Assembly (NCBI GenBank): GCA_963839955.1
Contig: CAWIXB010000001.1
Span: forward strand, 3,410,001-3,474,000
Length of the DNA stretch: 64,000 nt
From: CAWIXB01 sp963839955
GTDB lineage: Bacteria; Actinomycetota; Actinomycetes; JACCUZ01
Reading direction: 5' to 3'
Shown here: piece after piece, positions 18,927-27,661 of the stretch
Position numbering within the stretch: the first letter of the stretch is position 1
Layout of the letters: each line of letters starts with the position of its first letter
Made by a program: the position numbers and the translations under genes
The notes under the pieces: generated by a model
The model's database searches: none
What the model was told of the DNA's origin: nothing
What the model saw: the letters and a program-made list of their open reading frames with translations, nothing else

Positions 18927-19957
18927 TGTGATCCCTTCCGCACTCGGCCGGAAGGTGGCGGACCGCAGGACTGGCGGACCACGAGCGACGTGGGCAACGT
19001 GACGTGGGTGCTCGCGGGCTGCTCCCCACGCATCAGCTCGACGAGCAGCTCGATCGCCCGCTCGCCCATGAGCTGGATCGGCTGATCGATCGTCGTCAGC
19101 GCGGGCTGCGTCCGCGCACTCTCGGGGATGTTGTCGAACCCGATGACGGACAGGTCGTCGGGTACGGCGAGGCCGAGCGAGAGTGCGACATCCATCGTCG
19201 TGGTCGCCGTGGTGTCGTTGGCGGCGAAGATGGCGGTCGGCCGGTCAGCCATGGTGAGCAGCTCGCGGGCGGGCTGCTCGGATGCCGATTCCTCGTAGGC
19301 GCCGACGCGCAACAGCTCCGGGTCGAACGGGATGCCTGCCGCGCTCAGCGCCTGCCGGTAACCCAGCTCGCGAAGCCGAGCGGACTCGAGGTCGGGCCGC
19401 CCGGCGAGGAAGCCGATGCGCCGGTGGCCCAGCCCGATCAGGTGCTCGGTGGCCTTCTGGGCGCCGCGCAGGTTGTCCGAGTCGATCGTCGGGACGCCGC
19501 TCCCGCCGGTGTGCGGGTCCACGGCCACCACCGGGGCGCCGAACCCCCGACCGACGACGGTCGGCGTGACGAGGACCGCCCCGTCGATCAGGGTGCCGCT
19601 CAACCGCGACAGCGAGCGACGCTCCCAGCCGACCAGCTCGGAGCTCATCCCGCCCGCGGAGTAGACCACCAGCTCGAAGCCCGTCCCCTTGATCGCCCGA
19701 GCGGCTCCCTTGAGCAGTTCGGCGCTGAACGGCTCGATGTCGAGGACGAGGATCCCGATCACGTTGGTGACGTGGTTGCGCAGGCTGCGCGCCACCAGGC
19801 TCGACTCGTACCCCAGCTCGGCGATCACCTCGTGGACCCGGCCCGTCGTCGCCGTCGACACGCCGTAGCGCTGGTTGATGACCTTGGAGACCGTGGCCAC
19901 CGAGACGCCCGCCTGCTCGGCGACGTCACGGATGGTCACCCGGCTCGTCACGTCCAC
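18923..19957 (-). CDS. LacI-family transcriptional repressor of the xylan locus
   Basis: 344 residues. The N-terminal HTH VTIRDVAEQAGVSVATVSKV is followed by the hinge and a periplasmic-binding-like sensor domain. A GTG start at 19957 is used; the ribosome binding site is weak. It is in one transcript with the GH3 gene and divergent from the sugar importer, with a LacI-type operator between them. It probably releases DNA when a xylose-containing sugar binds; the ligand is inferred from context. Confidence 0.9.
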   Translation of the reverse strand: MDVTSRVTIRDVAEQAGVSVATVSKVINQRYGVSTATTGRVHEVIAELGYESSLVARSLRNHVTNVIGILVLDIEPFSAELLKGAARAIKGTGFELVVYSAGGMSSELVGWERRSLSRLSGTLIDGAVLVTPTVVGRGFGAPVVAVDPHTGGSGVPTIDSDNLRGAQKATEHLIGLGHRRIGFLAGRPDLESARLRELGYRQALSAAGIPFDPELLRVGAYEESASEQPARELLTMADRPTAIFAANDTTATTTMDVALSLGLAVPDDLSVIGFDNIPESARTQPALTTIDQPIQLMGERAIELLVELMRGEQPASTHVTLPTSLVVRQSCGPPPSGRVRKGSQ

Positions 19958-19975
19958 AGCCGGGAGTCTAAGGCG

Positions 19976-19991
19976 TGGAAAACGTTATCGA
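19976..19991. promoter_or_regulatory. Candidate LacI-family operator
   Basis: TGGAAAACGTTATCGA is centred on the palindrome AACGTT with three of five matching flank positions, which fits the central-CG half-sites of LacI-family operators. A second inverted repeat, ATCG-ACAA-CGAT, follows at once. It lies between the repressor gene and the importer promoter, so it can serve both. Confidence 0.55.
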
Positions 19992-19997
19992 CAACGA

Positions 19998-20027
19998 TTG
20001 ACATTGCCCGGATGCGGAGAGAGGATT
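19998..20027 (+). promoter_or_regulatory. Promoter of the xylan importer operon
   Basis: A perfect -35 TTGACA (19998-20003) is followed after 18 bp by AGGATT (20022-20027), a fair -10. The LacI-type operator lies just upstream. The first gene starts at 20089 behind GGAGGAA. Confidence 0.5.
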
Positions 20028-20088
20028 TTCCGCAATTGGTGCACTACCGGGTGAAACGGCGCAGAGCCCGCGATATCTGGAGGAACCC

Positions 20089-21375
20089 ATGCTCGGAGTA
20101 CGGACGGCTGGTGCGGTGCTCATGGGTTCCGCCCTGGTGCTGACGGCGTGTGGCAGCGGCGGTGGCGGCTCGGACACCGGGCCCAACGGTGAGGTCACCC
20201 TCACCTGGTGGCACAACGCGCCCGAGGCGCCGCTGAAGGACTACTGGCAATCCGCGGCGGACGCCTACACGGCCGAGCACCCCAAGGTGAAGTTCAAGAT
20301 CGAGCCGGTGCAGAACGAGTCGATGGCCACCAAGATCGCGGTCGGCCTGCAGTCCAACGACCCGCCCGACATCTTCCAGCAGTGGGGCGGCGGCGAGCTG
20401 GCTTCCCAGGTCGAGTCCGGCAAGGTCCTCGACATCACCGACAAGACGAAGGCCGTGGCCGAAAGTCTCGGCAGCTCTGCCACCGGATGGCAGGTGGACG
20501 GCAAGCAGTACGGCCTCCCCTACAGCCTCGGGCTGGTCGGCTTCTGGTACCGCACCGACCTGTTCGAGAAGGCCGGCATCGACACACCTCCGCAGACGAT
20601 GGACGAGCTCAACAGCACCATCGACAAGCTCAAGTCGGCGGGGATCGCCCCGATCGCCGTGGGCAGCAAGGACAAGTGGCCAGACGCGTTCTACTGGGGC
20701 TACCTCGCGACGCGCATCTGCAGCCAGGAGACGCTGGAGAAGGCGAGCAAGGAGCTCACCTTCGACGATCCCTGCTTCGAGAAGTCCGGCGAGGAGCTGG
20801 AGAAGCTGCTCGCCAAGAAGCCGTTCCAGAACGGCTTCCTCGGCACTCCGGCGCAACAGGGCGCGAACAGCTCCACCGGACTGCTTGCCAACGGCAAGGC
20901 AGCGATGGAGCTCCAGGGCCACTGGAACGGCGGTGTCGCCACGAACCTCACCCCTGACAAGAAGCCGCTCGGCGACAAGCTCGGCTGGTTCCCGTTCCCC
21001 ACCGTCGACGGTGGCGAAGGCAGCCCGGACGCGACCTTCGGCGGCGGCGACGGCTTCTCGTGCTCCGCACAGGCCCCGCCGGCATGCGCCGACTTCCTCA
21101 ACTTCCTGCTCAGCGACGAGCAGCAGACGAAGTTCGCCGAGCTGAACGTCGGACCACCCGTCGCCCCCGCAGCGGAGTCGGCTGTCTCCGACGAGACGCT
21201 CAAGGGAGTGCTCGACGCTCGCGGCCAGTCCTCGTTCATCCAGCTGTACTTCGACAAGGCGCTCCCGACCGACGTGGGCACGGCGCTCAACGACGAGATC
21301 GCCAACATGTTCGCGGGCAGCTCCTCGCCGGACAAGATCGTGAAGACGGTGTCCGACGCCGCTGCGAGCCACTAA
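20089..21375 (+). CDS. ABC importer oligosaccharide-binding lipoprotein (family 1 SBP)
   Basis: 428 residues with lipobox LTAC (Cys21). Motif VTLTWWHNAPEAPLKDYWQ and the segment WGGGEL...VLDITDK are typical of family 1 sugar-binding proteins. GGAGGAA precedes the ATG. It leads the operon with two permeases, a xylanase and a glucuronidase, so xylo-oligosaccharides are the expected ligand. Confidence 0.9.
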   Translation: MLGVRTAGAVLMGSALVLTACGSGGGGSDTGPNGEVTLTWWHNAPEAPLKDYWQSAADAYTAEHPKVKFKIEPVQNESMATKIAVGLQSNDPPDIFQQWGGGELASQVESGKVLDITDKTKAVAESLGSSATGWQVDGKQYGLPYSLGLVGFWYRTDLFEKAGIDTPPQTMDELNSTIDKLKSAGIAPIAVGSKDKWPDAFYWGYLATRICSQETLEKASKELTFDDPCFEKSGEELEKLLAKKPFQNGFLGTPAQQGANSSTGLLANGKAAMELQGHWNGGVATNLTPDKKPLGDKLGWFPFPTVDGGEGSPDATFGGGDGFSCSAQAPPACADFLNFLLSDEQQTKFAELNVGPPVAPAAESAVSDETLKGVLDARGQSSFIQLYFDKALPTDVGTALNDEIANMFAGSSSPDKIVKTVSDAAASH

Positions 21376-21379
21376 GGCG

Positions 21380-22369
21380 ATGTCCGGCGACACCGAGCAA
21401 CTCACCCGTGGTCCGGCCGCCCTACGGCCAGGCAGCGGCCCGGTCGGTCCGGCAACACCGAGGCCACCACGTCGCCACCTGAGGCGGCGGGTGGAGATTG
21501 CCCTGTTCGTCGCGCCGGCCCTCGTGCTCTACCTGGCGTTCGTTCTCGTCCCCATGTGCATGGCGGCGTTCTACAGCGCCTTCGACTGGAACGGGCTGGG
21601 GCCGCTCGACCAGTTCGTCGGCCTGGACAACTACACGAAGGCCCTGTCCGACCCCATCTTCCTCGGCGCCATCCAGCACAACGTCGTCATCGTGGTGCTC
21701 TCCCTGCTCTTCCAGCTGCCGCTGGCGCTCGGGCTCGCCCTCTTGCTCAACCGCAGGATGCATGGCCGGGCGTTCCTGCGGACGGTGTTCTTCGCGCCGT
21801 ACGTCCTCTCCGAGGTCATCACTGCCGTGACCTGGCTGCTCATCCTCCAGCCAGACGGGCTCGCCGACGCGGTGCTGCGGGCCATCGGGCTCGGGAACCT
21901 CGTCCAGCTCTGGCTCGCAGACCAGAAGCTCGTGCTCTACACGCTGTTCGTCGTGATCACCTGGAAGTACGTCGGGTTCGCGATCATCCTGTTCCTCGCC
22001 GGCCTGCAGGGCATCCCGAAGGAACTGCTCGAGGCCGCCGCCCTCGACGGCGCCCGGCCGTCGCAGGCCATCCGGTACGTCACGCTGCCGCTCCTCGGAC
22101 CGACGATCCGGATCTGGATCTTCCTGTCCATCATCGGGTCCCTGCAGCTGTTCGACCTGGTCTGGATCATGACCCTCGGAGGCCCTGCCAACGCCTCGAA
22201 CACGATGGCCGTCTACGTCATCGAGCACGGCTTCCGCCGTTCCCAGTTCGGCTACGGCAGCGCCGTGGCCATGGTGCTCTTCGTCATCTCCTTCTTCGTC
22301 GCGTTGGTCTACCAGCGCTTCGTCCTGCGCCGCGACACCGAGGGCGCCATGACCCGGATCGCAGGCTGA
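21380..22369 (+). CDS. Sugar ABC importer permease, MalF type
   Basis: 329 residues, about six membrane segments and the EAA loop KELLEAAALDGARPSQAIRY. The N-terminal 35 residues are Pro/Arg-rich and cytoplasmic. It starts 4 bp after the binding-protein stop. It forms the transmembrane channel with the next gene. Confidence 0.92.
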   Translation: MSGDTEQLTRGPAALRPGSGPVGPATPRPPRRHLRRRVEIALFVAPALVLYLAFVLVPMCMAAFYSAFDWNGLGPLDQFVGLDNYTKALSDPIFLGAIQHNVVIVVLSLLFQLPLALGLALLLNRRMHGRAFLRTVFFAPYVLSEVITAVTWLLILQPDGLADAVLRAIGLGNLVQLWLADQKLVLYTLFVVITWKYVGFAIILFLAGLQGIPKELLEAAALDGARPSQAIRYVTLPLLGPTIRIWIFLSIIGSLQLFDLVWIMTLGGPANASNTMAVYVIEHGFRRSQFGYGSAVAMVLFVISFFVALVYQRFVLRRDTEGAMTRIAG

Positions 22370-22373
22370 CCGG

Positions 22374-23234
22374 ATGACCGCCACCCTCGACTCGCACATC
22401 GCGCGCACGCAGCAGCGTCGTGGCTTCGCCACCCCACTGAGCTACCTGGTCGGCTTCCTCGTGGCCGGGCTGACCATCGTGCCGGTGGTGTTCGTGGCTC
22501 TGGGCGGCTTCCGAACCACGGGGCAGCTCGCGGACAGGCCCTATGGACTGCCCGACCCGTGGATCTTCTCCAACTACACCGACGTCCTGGCGTCCTCCGC
22601 ATTCTGGCGGCAGATCGGCAACAGCACGCTCATCGCCACCATCACCGTCGTGTTCGCAGTGCTGCCCGGATCGCTCGCCGCCTTCGCCCTGTCGCGCTAC
22701 GCCTTCAGGGGACGCGACGCGCTGTTCGCCTTCTTCACCCTGGGACTGCTGTTCCCGGTGGGTGTCGCGATCCTGCCGCTCTACCTGCTGCTGCGAAACC
22801 TCCAGATGCTCGACACGCCCTGGGCGGTGGCACTGCCACAGGCCGCCTTCGCGTTGCCGGTCACGATCGTGATCCTGCGACCGTTCATGCGCTCGATCCC
22901 TGCGGAGCTCGAGGATGCCGCCGTCATCGACGGGTGCACGCGCTTCGCCTTCTTCTGGCGGATCCTGCTCCCGCTGTCGAAGCCCGCCCTCATCACGGTA
23001 GGCATCCTGGCCTTCGTCAACAGCTGGAACGGCTACCTGCTCCCGCTCCTTCTGCTCAGCGACCCGAACCAGTTCACCCTCCCCCTGGGCACCGCGATCT
23101 TCTCGTCACAGCACAGCTCGGACACCGCACGCATCCTGGCCTTCACCGCCCTCTCGATGCTGCCCGCGCTCACCTTCTTCGTGCTCGCGGAGCGGCGCAT
23201 GATCGGCGGCCTCACCGGCTCGGTCAAGGGCTGA
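22374..23234 (+). CDS. Sugar ABC importer permease, MalG type
   Basis: 286 residues, six predicted membrane segments and the EAA loop PAELEDAAVIDGCTRFAFFW. It starts 4 bp after the MalF-type gene. No ATPase gene follows; in actinobacteria such importers commonly share the multitask ATPase MsiK, encoded elsewhere. Confidence 0.92.
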   Translation: MTATLDSHIARTQQRRGFATPLSYLVGFLVAGLTIVPVVFVALGGFRTTGQLADRPYGLPDPWIFSNYTDVLASSAFWRQIGNSTLIATITVVFAVLPGSLAAFALSRYAFRGRDALFAFFTLGLLFPVGVAILPLYLLLRNLQMLDTPWAVALPQAAFALPVTIVILRPFMRSIPAELEDAAVIDGCTRFAFFWRILLPLSKPALITVGILAFVNSWNGYLLPLLLLSDPNQFTLPLGTAIFSSQHSSDTARILAFTALSMLPALTFFVLAERRMIGGLTGSVKG

Positions 23235-23305
23235 GTGTGTTCGCCCCGACTGAACCAACCCCTCGAACGGAACAGCCAACCGCCCTACCCAAAAGGAGTC
23301 ACCTC

Positions 23306-24400
23306 ATGAAGGCGCGCCAGACCCTCGCTGCAGTCGCCGTCGCAGCCATGCTGTTCGCACCGGCGGTTGTCGCGACCGCCTCCGCCTCGCCGGGCGAGCG
23401 GCCCGCCCCGCCACCACAGTCGACGGACCGGCCGCTGCGCGACCTCGCGAAGCCCACCGGGCTTCGGATCGGCACGGCCGTCGACATGTCGGCCCTCGCG
23501 AACGACGCGACGTACCGCCATAAGGTCGCCCAGGAGTTCGACACCGTCACTGCCGAGAACGTCATGAAGTGGGAGTCGCTCGAGCCACAGCGGGGCGTGT
23601 ACACCTACGAGGAGGCCGACAAGCTGATCGCGTTCGCCAAGAAGAACGGTCAGAAGGTGCGCGGCCACACGCTCCTGTGGCACAACCAGAACCCTGCGTG
23701 GCTCACCAACGGTGACTTCACCTCCGCCGAACTGCGGGCGATCCTGCGCGAGCACGTCATCAACACCGTCCGCCACTTCAAGGGCAAGATCTGGCAGTGG
23801 GACGTGGCCAACGAGGTGATCGACGACAACGCGCAGCTGCGCAACTCGTTCTGGCTGCAGAAGCTCGGGCCGAGCTACATCTCTGACGTGTTCCGCTGGG
23901 CCCGCGAAGCGGACCCGAAGGCCAAGCTCTTCATCAACGACTACAACGTCGAGGACGTGAACGCGAAGAGCAACGCCTACTACGCGCTCGTCCAGCAGCT
24001 GCGCGCCGAGGGCGTCCCGATCGACGGCTTCGGTGCACAGGGGCACCACACGACGGGCTACGCGCCGCGGACCATGCAGCAGAACCTGCAGCGTTTCCAG
24101 GACCTTGGCATGGACACGGCCGTGACCGAGGTCGACGTGCGGATGCCGATGCCATCGGACAACACGAAGATGCAGGCGCAGGCGAACGTCTACAGCACGA
24201 TGCTCAAGGCCTGCCTGCTCACCTCACGGTGCATCTCGTACACGGTGTGGGGCTTCACCGACAAGTACTCGTGGGTTCCCGGCGTCTTCCCCGGCCAGGG
24301 CGCGGCCAACATCCTGACCGAGAACTACGACCCGAAGCCTGCCTACCGTGCGCTGCAGAGCGACTTCGCAGTGGCCGGCGGCGTGCCGCACCGGAACTGA
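23306..24400 (+). CDS. Secreted GH10 endo-1,4-beta-xylanase
   Basis: ATG 23306 follows AAAAGGAG and begins a signal peptide (about 1-28). The 364-residue product is a single GH10 barrel: acid/base Glu170 in WDVANEV, nucleophile Glu275 in AVTEVDVRM, plus HTLLWHNQ and a C-terminal TVWGFTDKYSW. It cleaves internal bonds of xylan outside the cell to feed the importer upstream. No carbohydrate-binding module is attached. Confidence 0.95.
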   Translation: MKARQTLAAVAVAAMLFAPAVVATASASPGERPAPPPQSTDRPLRDLAKPTGLRIGTAVDMSALANDATYRHKVAQEFDTVTAENVMKWESLEPQRGVYTYEEADKLIAFAKKNGQKVRGHTLLWHNQNPAWLTNGDFTSAELRAILREHVINTVRHFKGKIWQWDVANEVIDDNAQLRNSFWLQKLGPSYISDVFRWAREADPKAKLFINDYNVEDVNAKSNAYYALVQQLRAEGVPIDGFGAQGHHTTGYAPRTMQQNLQRFQDLGMDTAVTEVDVRMPMPSDNTKMQAQANVYSTMLKACLLTSRCISYTVWGFTDKYSWVPGVFPGQGAANILTENYDPKPAYRALQSDFAVAGGVPHRN

Positions 24401-24439
24401 CTGGGTCCTCCCCTCCCTCGCGATCCCAGGAGGCACGAC

Positions 24440-27400
24440 ATGCGCAGACCCGTTCGACTACTCGCAGTCGTCACCGCCGCGGTGACCGCCCTGCCAGCGT
24501 TCGTCATGACCAACGCGGACGCGACCCAGGCGACCGCGGCACCGGCGGCCACCACGGCCGCCACGTCTGATGCCGAGAACGAGCCCTTCATCACCAGCCG
24601 CGACGGGCCGGGCCGCTTCCCGCTCGTCGCCCGGGGCAAGGCAGCGCCGCTCGTCGTGAGCAGTGACGACCATCCCGGTGTCATCCGGGTGGTCGGCGAT
24701 CTGCGCGACGACATCCAGCGTGTCACCGGCGCCCGGCCGGCGGTGTCACAGGACGACGTCCCGAAGCAGGACGACGTCGTCATCGTCGGGACGCTCGGCA
24801 AGAGCCCGCTCGTCGACGGACTGGTCAGCGACGGCAAGCTCGACGTCCGCGGGGTGGCCGGGAAGTGGGAGACCGCGGTCGAGCAGGTCGTGGACCGGCC
24901 GATGCCCGGCGTTCGGCGTGCCCTCGTGATCGCGGGCAGCGACCAGCGGGGGACGATCTACGGCAGCTACGAGGTGTCGAAGCAGGCTGGTGTCTCGCCG
25001 TGGTACTGGTGGGACGACGTGCCGGCGCGCCACCACGATGCCCTCTACGCGCTGCCGGGGCGGCACACGCAAGGGACGCCTGCCGTGAAGTACCGCGGGT
25101 TCTTCATCAACGACGAGAACCCCGCGACCGGGAGGTGGGCACCGAGGTTCTTCGGGCCGGGCAAGGCACCCGGCTTCCCCAACGGGCTGAACAGCGCGTA
25201 CTTCTCGAAGGTCTTCGAGGCCATGTTGCGGTCGAAGGCGAACTACCTGTGGCCGGCGGTCTGGGGTCGCGCCTTCGCCGAGGACGACCCGCAGAACCAT
25301 GCCACCGCGAAGCGCTACGGCGTGGTCATGGGTACGTCGCACGAGGCGCCCATGATGCGCGGCATCGAAGAGTGGAACCGGCATGCGGTCGCGGCGGTCC
25401 GCGACGCGAACGGGAACATCGTCAAGGTGGGCCACGACCCCTACGGCGGCACCGGTGAGTGGAGCTTCCGCCGCAACGCCCCGGCCATCAAGGCGTACTG
25501 GCGCGAAGGCATCAGGCGCATGAAGGACGAGGACTTCGAGGGGGTCGTCACCCTCGGCATGCGCGGCAACGGTGACGTCAGCCTGCCCGACGGCGACGGC
25601 ATCGAGCTGATGCAGGAGATCATCGCCGCCCAGCGCCAGATCCTGGCCGAGGAGAGCGGCAAGGACATCACCACGATCCCGCAGGTGTGGACGCTCTACA
25701 AGGAGGTCCAGCGCTACTGGGACAAGGGCCTGCGGGTGCCCGACGACGTGACGGTCGTCTTCGCCGACGACAACTGGGGCAACATGCGGAAGTTCCCGGA
25801 CCCCGGGATGCAAGCGCGCCAGGGCGGATACGGGCTCTACTACCACTACGACTACGTGGGGGGCGGCCGCAACTACAAGTGGGTCGACACAGTCAACCTG
25901 GCCAACACGTGGGAGCAGCTCAACGCGTCCTACCAGCGCGGCATCAGGAACCTCTGGGTCGTCAACGTGGGAGACATGAAGAACCAGGAGCTTCCCCTGC
26001 AGTTCTTCCTCGACTACGCGTGGGACCCGAGCAGCGTGCCGCTGGACCGGCTGGGCGACTGGGAGGAGCGGTACGCAGCCCAGAACTTCGGTCCGAAGAA
26101 CGCGGCGGCAATTGCCGACGTGCTGCACGAGTACGGCCGTCTGCAGTCGATCCGCAAGCCGGAGCTTCTCAACCGCAGGATCACGAAGAACGGCAGCACC
26201 ATCGCCTACGACGACCAGATGACACCGTTCAGCCTCACGGACTACCGCGAGCTTGACCGGGCCACGGAGCAGTGGCAGCCACTCGCCGCACGGGCCGAAC
26301 AGGTCCGCCGGAGGCTGCCGGCGGCCGACCAGGACGCGTACTACCAGCTGGTCGGCTACGCGGTGAAGGCGACGGCCAACCTCTACCTGTTGAGGCGCGC
26401 TGAGTTCACGAACATCCTGTACGCACAACAGGGCAGGGCGCTCACGAACGACCTCGCGGCAGAGACCGAGGCGCGGTTCGCCGATGACCAGGCGATGTCG
26501 GACTACTACAACAACGATCTCGCGGGAGGCAAGTGGAAGGACTGGCAGACCCAGCCGAAGATCGGCTACGGCGACGTGGAGCGCTACGGACCCAACGCAC
26601 CGTGGCAACAGCCGGAGCTCAACAACGAGGCGCTGCCCGACAAGGTGTTCCCGGCGGTCAAGCGCATCGACCTTCCGGAGCGTGCCGAGATGGGCGTCGC
26701 CATCGACGGCTCCGACAAGTGGTGGCCGGCCGAGGGCTCGCCCGCCGTACTGCCGACCTTCAGCCCCTACCAGAGCCAGCCGGCGCAGTACGTCGACGTG
26801 TTCAACCGAGGATCGAAGCCGTTCGACTACCGCATCACGTCGGCTCAGCCGTGGGTGGGCGTCACGCCGGCCAAGGGTCGCGTCGACAAGCAGGTGCGCG
26901 CCACCGTGCAGGTCGACTGGAAACGCGCACCCAAGGGGAAGACGACCGTACCGCTCACCGTCTCCGGACCGAATGGTTCGCAGGCTGTGGTTCAGGCGGT
27001 GGTCGACAACGTCGGCGTGGATCGGTCGTCGGTCAAGGGCTTCGTCGAGGCCAACGGCTATGTGTCGATGGAGGCATCCCGCGCGAAGGCCGTGGGCGGC
27101 AAGGGAGTGAGCTGGCTGCGCATCCCGGACATCGGGCGGACTGGTGACGGGCTGACGCCCTCCCCGGTAACAGCGCCGCAGCAGACGCCGGGCGGCTCCA
27201 GCCCGCGGCTGGAGTGGACGACGACGCTGTTCACGGCCGGGCCGGTCGACATCACGGCCTACTTGTCACCGCGCAACGACACCCTGCCGACGGGCGGAGC
27301 GAAGTACGCCGTCTCCGTCGACAACGGTGCACCTCAGGTTGTCGACATCACGGCGGCGACCGGCTCCGACTCGACGTCGATGAACCGGCAGTGGGAGCGG

Positions 27401-27574
27401 AACACGTCCGACAACGTCAACCGCACGACGACGAGTCACGTCATCGCCCAGCCCGGCGTTCACGTCGTGAAGCTCTGGATGGTCGACCCGACCGTCATCG
27501 TGCAGAAGGTCGTGGTGGACACCGGCGGGCTGAAGCCGAGCTACTTCGGGCCGCCGGAGAGCCGCCGGCAGTAG
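24440..27574 (+). CDS. Secreted GH115 xylan alpha-1,2-glucuronidase
   Basis: 1044 residues with a signal peptide (about 1-30), preceded by AGGAGG. The body matches GH115: TIYGSYEVSKQAGVSPWYWW, DDVP, KYRGFFINDENP and YLWPAVWG occur in the expected order, and a C-terminal beta-sandwich extends from about residue 770. The family removes (4-O-methyl-)glucuronic acid from xylan, including internal residues, thereby helping the GH10 enzyme immediately upstream. It belongs to the same operon (39-bp gap). Confidence 0.9.
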   Translation: MRRPVRLLAVVTAAVTALPAFVMTNADATQATAAPAATTAATSDAENEPFITSRDGPGRFPLVARGKAAPLVVSSDDHPGVIRVVGDLRDDIQRVTGARPAVSQDDVPKQDDVVIVGTLGKSPLVDGLVSDGKLDVRGVAGKWETAVEQVVDRPMPGVRRALVIAGSDQRGTIYGSYEVSKQAGVSPWYWWDDVPARHHDALYALPGRHTQGTPAVKYRGFFINDENPATGRWAPRFFGPGKAPGFPNGLNSAYFSKVFEAMLRSKANYLWPAVWGRAFAEDDPQNHATAKRYGVVMGTSHEAPMMRGIEEWNRHAVAAVRDANGNIVKVGHDPYGGTGEWSFRRNAPAIKAYWREGIRRMKDEDFEGVVTLGMRGNGDVSLPDGDGIELMQEIIAAQRQILAEESGKDITTIPQVWTLYKEVQRYWDKGLRVPDDVTVVFADDNWGNMRKFPDPGMQARQGGYGLYYHYDYVGGGRNYKWVDTVNLANTWEQLNASYQRGIRNLWVVNVGDMKNQELPLQFFLDYAWDPSSVPLDRLGDWEERYAAQNFGPKNAAAIADVLHEYGRLQSIRKPELLNRRITKNGSTIAYDDQMTPFSLTDYRELDRATEQWQPLAARAEQVRRRLPAADQDAYYQLVGYAVKATANLYLLRRAEFTNILYAQQGRALTNDLAAETEARFADDQAMSDYYNNDLAGGKWKDWQTQPKIGYGDVERYGPNAPWQQPELNNEALPDKVFPAVKRIDLPERAEMGVAIDGSDKWWPAEGSPAVLPTFSPYQSQPAQYVDVFNRGSKPFDYRITSAQPWVGVTPAKGRVDKQVRATVQVDWKRAPKGKTTVPLTVSGPNGSQAVVQAVVDNVGVDRSSVKGFVEANGYVSMEASRAKAVGGKGVSWLRIPDIGRTGDGLTPSPVTAPQQTPGGSSPRLEWTTTLFTAGPVDITAYLSPRNDTLPTGGAKYAVSVDNGAPQVVDITAATGSDSTSMNRQWERNTSDNVNRTTTSHVIAQPGVHVVKLWMVDPTVIVQKVVVDTGGLKPSYFGPPESRRQ

Positions 27575-27595
27575 GCACGGGAGAGCGGACGCCGG

Positions 27596-27617
27596 GTCGG
27601 ACGGTCAGCCGTCCGAC
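27596..27617. terminator. Strong hairpin between the GH115 and xylulokinase genes
   Basis: GTCGGACGG and CCGTCCGAC form a perfect 9-bp stem around the loop TCAG. No T-tract follows, so it may be a GC-rich actinobacterial terminator, an RNA-stability element, or an attenuator separating the extracellular enzymes from xylulokinase. Confidence 0.5.
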
Positions 27618-27661
27618 TCGGCGTATTCTCAACCGGTCGTCAGCAGAGAGGGAGTTTCTCC

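Noticed and set aside
16623..19085. 820-aa plus-strand open frame
   Set aside because: It lies opposite the clearly recognisable GH3 and LacI genes and shows only low-complexity shadow sequence.
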